64,000 nt of DNA from Synchiropus splendidus (lineage: Eukaryota; Chordata; Actinopteri; Syngnathiformes; Callionymidae): NCBI RefSeq assembly GCF_027744825.2, contig NC_071347.1, forward strand, positions 22,982,001-23,046,000, read 5' to 3'. The stretch's first letter is position 1. The number at the start of each line of letters is the position of its first letter. Positions 13,201 through 23,409 of this stretch are shown in pieces. The translations under genes and the position numbers were made by a program. The notes beneath the pieces are model-generated. The model saw only the letters and a list, made by a program, of their open reading frames with translations. It made no database searches and had not been told where the DNA came from.

Positions 13201-15450
13201 TGGGTTTCATATCTAACCTGTGGTCACAGCTTAGGACTGACCCAGAGAACAAGAGAGCTGAGTCACCCAGGAGAGACTCGGAGGAGAGCGAGAAACCAGG
13301 TGGTCTTCTCTAGCACCTAACCATCCAAAACACATGGCTCACCTGAACCAGGACTCTGAACCAAACTGGATGCCAGTTAGTTTGAAGAATTGGTCCCCGC
13401 AAGCACAGCCAGACAAGGTAGAGCCACACAAACACGACATCATCAGAGTTACCTGCTGAACATCACCTGATCTGATCTGAACAACACAGACACAGACACA
13501 GTCGGGTTCACAGCAGCTTCATCCTCCTCCTCCTCTTCCTCAGTGATCTGACAGAACATTATGACCACCGAGTTCGTCTGTCAGAGTGTGGTGTTGCGTC
13601 TCATGGTTAGTTTTTTGCTTTGTTTGTTGCTGGTTTCCACTGTCAGACTGGAGTCATCTGATCTGTCGCGTCACTCAGGCTCCTCATTTTCGTCTCTTCA
13701 TCAGTTATGACTCGTTTTTACCCATTCATTGTTTGTTTTCAGGCTCTGCTGTGTATTTGCCTGCACCACTGATGCTTCCTGTCTTCATTAGTTGCTGTGT
13801 TCATGTCAATAATTTAATCCACAGTGACTCACAGTCATAGTTTGTTTGTTTTGTCATTCATTTTGTGATTATTACAGAAGTGTTTAGTAACTCCACTTTG
13901 TCTTTGTCTTTAGCCCCCTGTAATTTCTTGTGCTCGCTTGAATTCTCATCTGCCATTGTGCGGTGTTATTGTGTGTTCTTCACTGTGTTTGTGTTGGAGT
14001 CATTTAGTGCTGTTGTGTTCTCCTGCGTCCGTGCGCAGCCTCGTCCTCCAGTCAGTGAGCACAGGTCACAGGTGTCGATCAAGCTCGGTGGCGCCAAAAC
14101 CCCAATTCACTGAGAGACTAGCTCCAACCTCGGACGGATCCAACACAGCGATTCAACAACAACAACAAGCCGGATTGATCTGGTGAGCAGATCTGGCTGC
14201 GGCTGAGCAGAGCCAGGAAGCCGGGCCTCACTGAGCTGCAGCCAGGACGTAAATACTTCAGAGGCCGGAGCAAGAGCAGACTGCAGATAAAACCCTCCAG
14301 GCCTCCGTCCACTTCCAAACCTGCATCAATTATTCAGCCTCACCGGGCCACACTCGTCCTGGCTGCGACAAAACGGATGGGAAATGTTGCGCGGCGATGA
14401 CAGCGTGTCTCAGTTGGACTCAAGTGGGCCGGGGATCAGGATCATGGCGGCGCAGGGCAGCAGCTCGGGAGACGGACGTCCATCGCTCCTTCACTGCTGC
14501 ACAGTGGTGAACTCACTGTTGGACCTCTGGGACGTTTGGGCACATTATATTGGGCTTTTTTTTGTTGTATTTTTTCCATTTTAATTTAATCAATTTATTG
14601 TTTCTTTTGTATGAAAGTTTCAGATTTTATTATTTCATTCATTTTTGGTTATTATGCTAATTCTTCTGTTTCTACAGTGTTGTCAGGTCTCTAAAGCTTT
14701 TAATGTTCTGCAATAACAATGGAAATCCCCCCAATGTTGGTAGAATAAAGGCCCTCAAATCAAATCCAATCACCCAACAAGTTTTCGGATGCCTTTGTCA
14801 AAGAAATAACTTCATGTTCAGAGGCCAGGTAGTCTCACCTGTGCGGCCCTGCACCAGACTCCATTGGGAAAACTGCTGTATTTCACAATGCGTGTAAATA
14901 GCCACGTATTTTGAGTTTAATCGGACACTATAAATCAACAGTAAAGATCAATACGCACGTCGGCCTTTAAAAATAATCACACGAGGACCGATCTCCCTCA
15001 GAGACGAGTCCATAAAAAGTAAGTAACGGACTTCAAACCAACAAAAATAATGTCCCCGAATTCGAGGGTGACTCGCGAGATTTACATGTGAACAAGTGGC
15101 TCAAGCGGCTCCTCGCAAAAGTTGCAAGGCGTCTTTAAAAACAAGTTGCACCCACCTTTGAGCGGCGGTTCCGCTTGTATGGCCACGGTTCCGTCCCGGA
15201 GCAGCAGGATGGAGGCCGGCTCCTGCACCCGGGGGAGCCCGGCGGCCTGCAGGCGCGGCGCCCGGAGCCCGCTGCAGCACTGGTAACACACCGCCCACGC
15301 CTGCTCCTCGTTGATGGGCTGCTCGTAGGACTTCAGCACCTCCTCCAGAGACAGTTCCCGGGGCTCCAGCTCGCGCGGCTCGCCGCCGCCGGCCGGGCCG
15401 CTCACCCGCGAGTCGCCGCCCTCGGTGCTCCCGCAGCTGGATCTGGCCAT
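413..15450 (-). CDS. spire2: Spire-type actin nucleation factor 2 (15 coding exons)
   Basis: Exons, 5' to 3' on the minus strand: 15156-15450, 10829-10872, 10368-10760, 9598-9687, 9371-9535, 9224-9310, 9037-9154, 8011-8183, 7709-7901, 6156-6274, 4953-5090, 4816-4883, 3862-3889, 3437-3534, 413-650. All have GT-AG borders and all phases join, giving 2247 nt (748 aa; from memory the human protein is about 714). Residues about 33-245 are the KIND domain ([38 protein letters not shown]), which binds formins. Residues about 275-400 carry the actin-binding WH2 repeats. The Spir box ([17 protein letters not shown]) is near 568-592, followed by a modified FYVE zinc finger ([24 protein letters not shown]) for vesicle membranes. 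Family knowledge: actin nucleation on Rab11 vesicles and in oocytes. The ending [18 protein letters not shown] and 16q synteny favour SPIRE2 over SPIRE1. The right border of exon 9 could instead be 7919, also in frame. Confidence 0.93.
651..3436 (-). other. spire2 last intron (2.8 kb), no gene seen
   Basis: This lies between exon 14 and the terminal exon of spire2. It begins with GTGAGT at 3436 and ends with a CAG acceptor at 651. I see no convincing exon, RNA gene or recognisable transposon inside. The short open frames in it (for example 1835-2254 plus) have no recognisable motif. Confidence 0.6.
4315..4635 (-). repeat. RTE-like LINE 3' fragment, decayed
   Basis: Read on the minus strand it shares phrases with four other places in this window (28145-28345, 40745-41045, 52320-52620, 63330-63640): a run like GTCAGAGATGAAGATACTGAG, a TCAGAGGGACATG box and a GGAGATGATGGAGG-type tail. 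This wording is typical of the 3' part of fish RTE-type LINEs. It lies in spire2 intron sequence. The family name is from memory of fish repeats and was not searched. Confidence 0.5.
5600..5895. mobile_element. Possible hAT-type MITE with one clear terminal repeat
   Basis: The right end reads TTGCCCACCCCTG at 5883-5895, which is CAGGGGTGGGCAA on the other strand, a common hAT terminal inverted repeat. It follows a GGCCACATGTGGCCC palindromic stretch often seen just inside such ends. The left end is weaker, a CAGGGGCCCAC near 5606. There is no transposase, so this would be a non-autonomous copy inside the spire2 intron. Confidence 0.4.
6275..7708 (-). other. spire2 intron 9, AT-rich
   Basis: This intron separates the exon at 7709-7901 from the exon at 6156-6274. 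Its middle (about 6820-7560) is AT-rich with an AAT/AATG microsatellite at 6825-6850 and a 99-base inverted-repeat element at 7047-7145. No coding exon is needed here, because the flanking exons join in phase. Confidence 0.6.
7047..7145. mobile_element. 99-bp inverted-repeat MITE-like element
   Basis: The left arm AACATTATGACCACCAG (7047-7063) is repeated exactly in reverse complement at 7129-7145, a 17-base perfect inverted repeat around a 65-base centre. Near copies of one arm occur at about 12031, 13558 and 17324. The element is too short to encode a protein. No clear target-site duplication is visible. Confidence 0.55.
8740..8960. repeat. LINE-derived fragment, two halves in opposite orientation
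   Basis: The left half (about 8762-8805) is the reverse complement of the CAGTCATCCAGGAGAGACTC segment. The right half (about 8858-8945) is the forward GAGCTGAGCCAGAAGGCAAA segment. In other copies in this window both segments run in the same direction. The source is probably the 3' part of the reverse transcriptase of an L2-type non-LTR element. Confidence 0.5.
10150..10212. repeat. (TA)n microsatellite
   Basis: This is an alternating TA run, interrupted by CATACATA and GCATACA in its first half and then pure TATA to about 10211. It lies in an AT-rich spire2 intron (9840-10310) that shows no exon. Confidence 0.9.
10829..10872 (-). other. spire2: spire2 exon 2, 44-base exon linking KIND halves
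   Basis: This short exon has a pyrimidine-rich acceptor ending CCTCCTCAG and a perfect CAG|GTGAGT donor. Exon 1 ends one base into a codon and exon 3 starts at a codon boundary, so an exon of length 2 modulo 3 is required; this one is 44 bases. It adds [15 protein letters not shown] before [16 protein letters not shown], in the place where mammalian Spire proteins carry a similar linker. Confidence 0.85.
12110..12235 (+). repeat. LINE-derived fragment, 3' part only
   Basis: It contains GAGAGAGAAGCTCCGACATC followed by CAGGAGAGACTCGGACGAGA, the end segment of the shared dispersed fragment seen more fully at 13130-13300 and 56115-56300. Confidence 0.45.
13130..13300 (+). repeat. LINE-derived fragment (shared internally deleted family)
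   Basis: It starts GAGCTGAGCCAGGAGACAAA, passes through GTGGTCACAG and ends CCCAGGAGAGACTCGGAGGA. The same order occurs in the other copies. From memory of intact fish elements, the stretch encoding the middle of this reverse-transcriptase tail is missing here. Confidence 0.5.
13310..13450. repeat. Teleost CA-flanked interspersed repeat copy
   Basis: It contains CTAACCATCCAAAACACATG and GGACTCTGAACCAAAC, phrases that recur in reverse complement at about 33535-33625, 41690-41770 and 42640-42715, next to dinucleotide runs. No coding capacity is visible and the family was not identified. Confidence 0.5.
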
Positions 15451-18400
15451 GACTGCGCGGCGGTGGCGAGCATTTCCTCAGCCCGGAAACGCCATCCGCG
15501 TGCCCTCCTTCTGCGCGTCGGTCGATCTGGAGCTCAACTGCCGCAGCTGCACCTTGTTGCCACAATGACGTCAAGTCAGCATCCGCAACAGGTGACTTCC
15601 GGTTTACTGGCGCGTAAAATCAAGGCCGCGCAAACATACACCCACAATCGAATCAGATTATTTCGGATAAATTTTCACCACTGCATAAGAACTTGCTCTA
15701 AACAGGAAACCCTCGTTGAAAACACTTCAATCCGGATGATTGATGCCCTTATTGTGAAAATAGACGTCGCCACTTCCTTTCAGCGTAGACCGCGGATTAA
15801 ACTTCACAATCACAGTCGTGTTGCAGCATGACGTTTGTATCGATAAACTGAAATCAACATAACATGATTCAACCGCAGTTCGGCCATAAAGTACCATTTC
15901 ATTTCTTCACCCAAGATCGCGCCATTTCCATTTAAGCCTTTCGTGTTGAAACCATCCATTTTTTCATCTTTTCTGATTTATATTTAGATCAGTCGATTAG
16001 TTACTAGCACGTTCTCAAAATTCATTTGGATATCGGTATTTAAATATGTTTTCTTATGTCACACACTTGACACTGAAAGGCAGAGGTGGTTGACGATGAG
16101 GTCAAAGGTCAGAAAATTTGCTGGAGCTGGCAGCTAATGTGCGGCTCGCAGGCCTCATGTGGCCAAGTGGTCGCAGCAGGGTCAAGGTTCCGCTCGACTG
16201 CAGCCAGTTTATTTATTATCCACGTGTTGGTGAATCAGCCACCTGCCTGGTTCTGCATTCATGGCAGAGAAATCATTCATTGAACCTTTTCTCCTTTCAA
16301 ACAGATGATAATTATTATAGCTAAAAGGTGAATAAATTATTGTATCATATTAACGGAACATTTATGCCCTCCTCCTTTTAAAACAATATTTTTAAATAGT
16401 CTCATTGTTCTTGGGCAGAAAATCTGGCGCCAGTTAATAAGAAATCTGCGCTGATTATTCTTTCTAAATTTGACATGTTCCGGCACCAAACTGTCCGGCG
16501 AGGCGGTGACTCACCCTTGTTGGTTGTGTCACAGAAGAGATTGTCCTCGAGGAGAGTGAGGCGGAGACATGGAGGCTGGCCTTTTACCCTCATGATGGCG
16601 AGGAGCTTTGATCTTCTCTGCTCTTGTCAGCAGGACGCAGCACAAGCCAAGAAAGACAAAAGCAGACATCAAAGGCAACAAACAGCGGCTGCGCTCGGGG
16701 TCGAGGCAGACCTGACCCCGTCTGTCGAGCACCTCTCTTCCTTCAGCAGTGGAGACTTTTACAGGACCACACGACCTTGAAATAGGTCGCCTGGACAAAC
16801 AATTACAGTGCTGCATCTGAAATTAAGCCAACTCTTTTCCAGCCACTTTCCCTCCCAGGAGGTCCTGTCTTCACTCACATCCAGAAATTGGGGGTCAAGC
16901 GTGACCCTAACACCCAGCACCTGTCATCCTCCTCTGCAAAGTCTCATCCCTCCGTCCAATCAGATGCAGAGACGCTCAGTCCTTCATCTCCTCCAGGCTG
17001 AACTGAAGAGTCTCAGACTCCAGAGAGTCAAAGCTCGGTTTGAGTTATCCCTGTTCCTGACTGAAAAACCCCATGGCCAGCAGAGGGCGCGATAACCGAT
17101 CAACAGACAAAACCCAGGTGAGGTGGGAGGGACTCTCCATGTTTTTATTCACCATTCGTACTAGTTTCACCACAATAAATCAGAATAAATACAAGGCTTT
17201 CTTTCTGTGACATCAAACTTTCCTGGCGTGTTTTCTAGGCCAAAGTGACGTCACATGGGGAGATGGGGGGCGGGGGGGATCTGCGGGTGTGGCAGCTGAA
17301 CTGCAGCTCAACGTATTGGAGAGGTGGTCATAATGTTATGGCCGACTGGTGACCTAACTTCAGTAGTTACGGAAACCTCAACGTAGAACGTCAATAACTT
17401 AATATCGTTTGGACAGCAGGAGGCGCTGTTTCCCCCCTTTTCAACTTTCGGCGCCTGGAGCTTTGAAAGGTGTGATCGAACTTTAACTGGAGACTTTACG
17501 AGTTCTGACCTCCTCAGAGAAATGCCTCACACTCAGTGAAGCCTGAAGACAACTGGCTCCGAAACACGCGAGAGTCGAGACCAAACCCAGCCGATGCCAC
17601 GGGGTCACTTTGGTACCTGCAGATGAACGTCCCGGGAGGCAGCCGCGGCTCGTTTGGAGGCTTCAGGGAACATCCGACCTGGCTGGCACTCCAGCCTCCA
17701 TCAGGCGCAGCTGACAGCAGTGAGACGTCACAGCCGAGGGAGCGTTCCTCTCCCTTCTCTTCCAGTGCTGGAGCTCTGTATCGTCGCCCAGCTGTTCTCA
17801 GAGGAGCAGGCTTTTGCCAAAACATCATTCAAGAGTCTGTTCACCACCCAAAGCTTGTTCATATGAAAAACAAAGGACTGCTGAGTCATTCATTTCAAAT
17901 CAACAACAGTCGTGGAAGCTGTGTGTTGGGAAATAATCTGGTGCATCCCACTTGTCACATAAGAGACTGGAGCTTTTCGCTGGGCGTCACTGTCGTGGTC
18001 CTGAAGGTCCGAGGAGGGCTGACATCACCAGAGGGCTTCACGGTCTGGAGTGGACCACGGCAGGATGCACATGCACAGACCGCAGGCTGCCAGGTGCTGA
18101 AGGTGTGTTGGCACTGTTTTGGTACCATCTGAGTGAGTGTCGTGGCGCCAACAAGGCACAATACTGTACCTCCTCACTCCCATGGTGAAATATACCAACG
18201 TTGGGAAAGTGGACTTTAGCGTCCGACACTGACGCCGAAGGCAGCCTTCAGCGTTGCATTAGGTTTTCAACTGAACAGAAAGAAAGATGGAGGTTGTGGT
18301 GAGGGAAGCCATAGGGTGGCGCTCATTTCGTTCCACATATATTTAAGCCCCTTAAACAGCGGTGTGTTTCAGTCGCGGTGACTTCCTGACAGTAGTCAGC

Positions 18401-18873
18401 AAGGAGGAGAGCTTCCGAACGTCTCCCTGCCTCTCGCCATCCCCCCTCCGCCTGGGACGCTACATGGGTCAACATGCAACGCTGAAGGACGCCATGGGAG
18501 CGAGGATGGCTTGGCATGCAGAGGTCTGTGAGGCGTCCGAATCTCACAGCAGCAGCACATGGTTCCTGGTATGATGTATGGGGGGGACGCAGCCGTCGCA
18601 ACTCCGGGGTTCAGGACCAGACCCTGGCAGAAGTCAGCCATTTTGAGTGAAATCAGTGGCCGAGGATCAAGTCCTCACAGATCCAAAACCCGAGAGGCAA
18701 TAACATTAAATCCTCCAGCAGTGAGTCCCAGACAAGAGCTGACAACAGCGAACCCTGGTGTTCAAGCTGAGAACTCCTCTGAAGGAGGATGGATGAGAAG
18801 GTAGTCTTTGTCCCGGGTGTCGACTGCAGACGCTACAGCACCTCACCGGCGACGGGTCCTGGTCTCAGTCGCC
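15451..18873. other. Intergenic spire2-CHST, no supported gene
   Basis: This is 3.4 kb upstream of spire2 and downstream of the sulfotransferase. GC is high just above the spire2 start, as expected for a promoter. Open frames here (17536-18132 plus, 198 codons; 16529-16816 minus with a hydrophobic stretch) match nothing I recognise. A solo arm of the 7047-7145 element lies near 17324. The nearest canonical AATAAA for the sulfotransferase on the minus strand is at 17144-17149. Confidence 0.5.
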
Positions 18874-20070
18874 TCATCTCCGGCGATGCTGCTCCGTCTT
18901 CTGCGGCAACCAGCTGAACTTGTACGGCTCTCGCGGCACCAGCAGGTCCACGTCCAACTTCTTCTGCTCCTTCTCGCTGTTGACCGTCCGGTAGCCCAGC
19001 AGCGACATGGCCGAGCCACACACCTGCTGCACGCGCTTCACCTTCCGGTGCGACAGCGTGGTGCGCCAGGCCTGGGACACGTCGGCGGCGTTTCGCGAGG
19101 TGATTTTGAAGGCGTCCTTCCGCGAGCCTTTGCCCTTCCCGTGCGTGACCTCGTAGATCCACTCCTCCAGCTGCGCCGTCATTTCCAGGCCCACGAAGTC
19201 ATACATGGCGCTGATTTCCTCCAGCGGACTTTGAGCCACGTCCTCGTAGCGGACCATCTTGTAGCGGCCCTTGAGGAAGGGCGGCGGCTTCAGGACGGCG
19301 CGCTCGTTGATGCGCACGTGGCTGCGGCAGATCTCCTGCATCACCTGGTACTGCACGTCCGTCTGGGGAATGGCCCTCTGCTCCAGCACCACCGCGTTGT
19401 CGCTGACGAACGCTCGGGCCGACTCCTCTCGGGAGCGCATGACGGCCCGCGGGTCCCGGACCAGGTGGATGATGCGCAGGTCCAGGCTGGGATCCTGCAG
19501 CAGCGGGTAGAGGGACTCCAGCTCGAAGAAGCGCACCTCCTTCAGCACCACGTGGCTGTAGGTGCCGCAGGCCTCCTGCACCTTCCCCAGGCCGCGGGCA
19601 TCGCAGGTCCTGGCGCAGACGCTCTGGTTGCTGATCTTGTCCCGCGGCGTGAGCGAGCACGCCGGCGGCGAGCACAGCGCCCGGCTGTGACTCCACATGA
19701 AGAGGGAGGAGGTGTTGTGGCGCTCCGGTAGGTAGGGCTCCATCACCGAGAAGTCGCACTGGAAGACGCTGCGCACCAGGTCCCGCACCGCCATCCTGAG
19801 GGTCTGCGCGCTGGGCTTGGGGAACTTGGTCCACAGGTGCCAGGCCGGCTCCATCAGGTAGAAGACGGACGGATGCTGGCTGAACACCTGGCCCACGAAG
19901 GAGGAGCCGGAGCGCCACGAGGACAGCAGCAGCACGTGGACCTTGCCGTTGCCGGGAGCCGAGCCGCAGGGGCTCAGCTGGACGTACCAGCCGCAGAAGA
20001 GCACCACTGCCGCCCCCTGCAGGATCACCAGGAAAATCATGGAGCTCAGGTTGGCCCTGCAGCGAGGCAT
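18874..20070 (-). CDS. chst6: GlcNAc 6-O-sulfotransferase, CHST5/CHST6 group
   Basis: This is a single coding exon of 398 aa, the usual length and intronless structure for CHST4/5/6. It is a type II Golgi protein with one membrane anchor at about residues 11-31. The 5'-phosphosulfate (PAPS) site SSWRSGSSFVG lies at about 50-60 and the 3'-phosphate site IIHLVRDPRAVMRSRE at about 200-215. NTS and NQS glycosylation sequons lie at residues 119 and 148. The C-terminal half carries the family landmarks HVVLKEVRFF, YEDVAQSPLEEI and SRNAADVSQAWR. Family knowledge: it transfers sulfate from PAPS to carbon 6 of GlcNAc in keratan sulfate-type chains, and human CHST6 loss causes macular corneal dystrophy. 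CHST5 and CHST6 arose by a tetrapod duplication, as far as I recall, so the exact symbol is uncertain. The neighbour tmem231 agrees with human 16q23. Confidence 0.92.
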   Translation of the reverse strand: MPRCRANLSSMIFLVILQGAAVVLFCGWYVQLSPCGSAPGNGKVHVLLLSSWRSGSSFVGQVFSQHPSVFYLMEPAWHLWTKFPKPSAQTLRMAVRDLVRSVFQCDFSVMEPYLPERHNTSSLFMWSHSRALCSPPACSLTPRDKISNQSVCARTCDARGLGKVQEACGTYSHVVLKEVRFFELESLYPLLQDPSLDLRIIHLVRDPRAVMRSREESARAFVSDNAVVLEQRAIPQTDVQYQVMQEICRSHVRINERAVLKPPPFLKGRYKMVRYEDVAQSPLEEISAMYDFVGLEMTAQLEEWIYEVTHGKGKGSRKDAFKITSRNAADVSQAWRTTLSHRKVKRVQQVCGSAMSLLGYRTVNSEKEQKKLDVDLLVPREPYKFSWLPQKTEQHRRR

Positions 20071-20839
20071 GGCGTTTCTCCGGTGCGCCCTGGAAGATGC
20101 AGAGAGGAAGGATGAGTGGGGCCACCTGGCAGCAGCGGGGGCCGACGGCCGTGGTTATTTGACACCAGCTGAAAACTCATTTAAAGAGGTGGAATGCTGA
20201 AAAGTGATGATGGGTTCTAGCGCTAGCGTGACACGCGAGGCAGCGGCTGAAGGGGCCTAACCAGGTCTCAGCCACACCAGGGTTAAGGCTGTGATCCACC
20301 TTCACGGCTCGCTTGGATCCAGAAGCCCAAAACAAACCCCACATTACGGTGCCATCCGAGCAGATCCGGGAGAGCCAACACTATCTGCTTCCTGGACAAG
20401 CCCCGACACGACCCCCCCCCCACACCTCCAGACCCTCAGGATAGGAAGCCAAACAACACCGCAGCAGCCTCTTCTCCTCCGCTCGCTCAGTCCAACACTA
20501 GCTGAGGAGCAAGACTCAAAACCTCCACAAGTCTTGTTCGTACTCAAGCACATGCTTTTATTTTGAAGCCCAAGTGACTTCAGTGCGTGCTCTCTGGCAG
20601 ACTCTGGCAAGATATTGTCTGACTAAACCCCACTGTGACTCAGAGTCAAAGCAGGATGTTGCTGCCCCTCAAACATGAAGCTCAAAATATTTGGCATCAT
20701 GCTAAACACAGGCCATTGTTCACACTGGTGCAGAGAAAAGATTTATGGATCTACAGGAAGAGTTGTTGGAGCTCTTCAGTGGGTCTGCCCCTGGGCCTCC
20801 TCCCAGGGCAACACCTCACTAGTCCCAGTGCTGACGGTC

Positions 20840-20980
20840 CTCTCCTGGAGGAGCAGAGTCTCTCCTGGACGACTCCAGAGTGGGAAGCTCTTGTTCTCCA
20901 GTTGCTCGACAGCTGGTGACCACAGGAGAAACCCAGTGATCTTCTGGCTCAGCTCTTTCTCTTCTGTCCATCTTCATCCT
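20840..20980 (-). repeat. LINE-derived fragment, minus copy
   Basis: On the minus strand it reads GAGCTGAGCCAGAAG, then GTGGTCACCAGCTGT, then GTCCAGGAGAGACTCTGC. This is the same order as the plus-strand copies at 13130 and 56115. Confidence 0.45.
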
Positions 20981-23084
20981 CCCCTCACTGGAGAACAAGG
21001 CTGTGAGACGCTTGAACTCCAGCACCTGGAGAAGATCTGACCTCCCACCCGGAGTCTGACCCCTCGAGAGCTCCAGCTCCAGGCGGCCAGGGTCACAGGA
21101 GGATCCCTCGCAGAGCCTGAACCCAGCGGAGGAGGCAGATCAAGCTCCCAGCTGAGTGGTCTTCTAAACAACCGCCGACATCTGCTCACGGCCCGTTCAG
21201 CCCCACCACTCCAGCTATGAGAACAAATACTGGTCCAGATAAGAACACATTTGCAGCGCTGGTCCCGGCGGGTCGTTCACACCCAGGGTCCTCCGCTGCT
21301 GCCAAAAAACCCTCTCCTCATTTAAAGTCTCATCTTTGCTTCAGAAGCGCTGAACAATTCCACACAATAAAAGACAAACTGGAAGGATATAATGTCGTTT
21401 TGAGACTGAAAAAAGGGGCTTAAATGTAGTGTACAACTCAGCTCATGCATTTGTCATGGTGAACTGAAATAGTTCAACTGTGGGTCCATAATAACACGTC
21501 CTGCCGTAGTGACAATATTCGTTCTCTGATCGAAGTTTCACTTCTTTTCGCGCGATACCATCAAACGGCAGTTAAGACAACAGCGAGCCGCCGGGAAACT
21601 CCTGAGACTCGGAGGTTTAAAGCGTCTCCACCATCCAATAACGACCCGGAGAGTTCCGCGCGTTCAACAAGCAAGTGTCTCGCACGGTGATAAAGACGAG
21701 CATGAAGGAAAACCAGGCGGGAGAAGTGAGGCGGGTCACGGGGTGAAGAGTCCCCGGAAACGGACTCGACACTTGGGGTTTCCAAGGTGAGCGACTCGCC
21801 GCGTCTGTTGTGAGTTGAGCACCTTCACGAGAATTCTCACCGTCACTTGCGCTGCGTGGGGAGTGGCGCCGGTTCTCGGTTTCCCGGTCGCAGCGCGTGT
21901 TTTCCGCTCTGCTTCCCGCCGGTCCTCGCTCCGCTGCTGCCCGGCTGCGCGCTCCTGCAGTGCGGCCACAGTCGCCGAGTTTGAGACGTGGCCAGAGGCG
22001 GCAGGAGGGAGGGCGGGGGGCGGGTATGTCACCCCTCTCCCTACCTGCCCCGCCTCTCTCTCTGTCTCTCACACACACACACCACAGTGAGTTTTATTCC
22101 CATCGAACATGACAAAGCTGGGTTTCACCTGAGGTCACCAGTGGTCTCAGTGGTAGGACATCATTCTGGAGACCAGCGTCTCACGAAAGTCCTTCAGGTG
22201 GTTGATCACAACACATCTCGTTGTCCAGGAGTCGAGTGAGTGTAAGAAGTAGGGATGACCTTTGACCTGAACGGGTCGGCACCAACAGTAGAAGGAGTCC
22301 AGCTCTACTGTCGCCATGGAGACTGAAGGTGGAGGATGAGTGTGGAACCATGAGGAAGGTGAGGAGTCCTGGCAGTGGCCTGCTCTGGAGATGGTCCTTG
22401 TAGAGTCCATCGACCCAGTGACACTGACACCGCTGGTGGTGATTTCCCAACCCCCCCTTCGCCCCCAGCAGCTCGAGTTACGCCGGCGACACCTCGACGG
22501 TCCTTGTCACGTTACACCCTGAAGCAGTGCTGAAACTCACACTTCCTCTGTCCCAGCAACGTCGCACCTCTGCTCAGCAACAGGACGGACAGTAGCGTCG
22601 CACCTCAGAAGCCGCCACCAGCACGTGGCCCCCGACACCACCGTGCTTCCGTCGCACCTCCGAGCTTTGATGTGGGTCATGCTCCCTGGAGACATTTGCC
22701 TCCAAACATCTGAGGAGGTGGGAGGGACGCTGCACTTCCATCACCTGACTCTTCTCCCCACAGACGGAGGTCACAGAGGAAAAGCAGAGCCGGATCATCC
22801 AGAGGAGAAGGATGCGGCAGCAGAGAGGATGCAGCTGGTTCCTGTGTGAGCCAGACTCATATCCTGCCCCGGTGAGCCGGAGTCAGCGCTCACCGCTGGC
22901 ACTGGAAATGACAACACACGGAAGCATGTGAAGGACTGATGTGGCTGTGGTGACAGGACGGGGCTGGCGGGAGTCCAGAAGGGGGCGCTGTTCTGGGAGG
23001 TTGGTCAACAGATGCACAGCCAAAACTCCCGCCGTCACCATCCAAAGTTAGAGCGAGTGCTACTTTAATTTACATTTAAGAACA

Positions 23085-23210
23085 GGTTTGAGGAGCTGGA
23101 GCCAATCCCCGCTAGCTGGGGGCAGAGGCAGGGGACCCTCGGAACGGGTCACCGTCCACTCAACTGTCTGTCACACGCACAAACACCTACGCACGATTCA
23201 TGTTTCTAAA
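23085..23210 (+). repeat. Degenerate dispersed repeat
   Basis: It begins GAGGAGCTGGAGCCAATCCC and continues through a GGGGGCAGAGGCAGGGGACC tract to CACACGCACAAACACCTACG. This layout resembles a very common fish dispersed repeat that I know only by its consensus wording. Confidence 0.45.
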
Positions 23211-23409
23211 GTGCAGGAGGAAACCGGAGTGCATACTCACTCCAGGCTGCTTGGTGACAGTGGTGCTGAGGTGGTGACTCACCAGCAGGAGGGTGTGGCG
23301 ACTGGTCCCTCTCGAACCGGAGCCAGAGGACATGATCTAATCCAGGGATTATGCTTCATAAGTATGCACACCCTGATACACAAACACACACATACATCTC
23401 AAGTTTATC

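Larger units (their letters stand above)
10873..15155 (-). other. spire2 intron 1 (4.3 kb)
   Basis: This first intron holds repeat fragments at 12110-12235, 13130-13300 and 13310-13450 and AT-rich unique sequence at about 12640-13060 and 14530-14950. I saw no further coding exon. The long plus-strand open frame at 10449-11387 is partly antisense to exon 3 and has no recognisable motif. Confidence 0.6.
20071..23409. other. Intergenic CHST-tmem231, no supported gene
   Basis: It holds a minus-strand LINE-derived fragment (about 20840-20980) and GC-rich sequence with a short CT/CA run at 22050-22085. Three exact copies of GTCGCACCTC lie at 22561, 22597 and 22651, and a degenerate dispersed repeat lies at 23085-23210. 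None of the open frames shows a domain I recognise. Confidence 0.5.

Noticed and set aside
413..15450. Calling the Spire gene SPIRE1
   Set aside because: The C-terminal [18 protein letters not shown] wording and the neighbourhood of 16q genes fit SPIRE2 better. SPIRE1 lies on human 18p with different neighbours.
16529..16816. Minus-strand frame with a signal-peptide-like stretch (LLPLMSAFVFLGLCC)
   Set aside because: The hydrophobic run is short, the start context is weak and no following exon with a matching acceptor was found.
17536..18132. 198-codon plus-strand open frame between spire2 and the sulfotransferase
   Set aside because: No domain, signal, promoter or polyadenylation signal stands out, and the composition looks random.
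18808..19731. 307-codon plus-strand open frame
   Set aside because: It is entirely antisense to the sulfotransferase exon; long antisense frames are expected in GC-rich single-exon genes.
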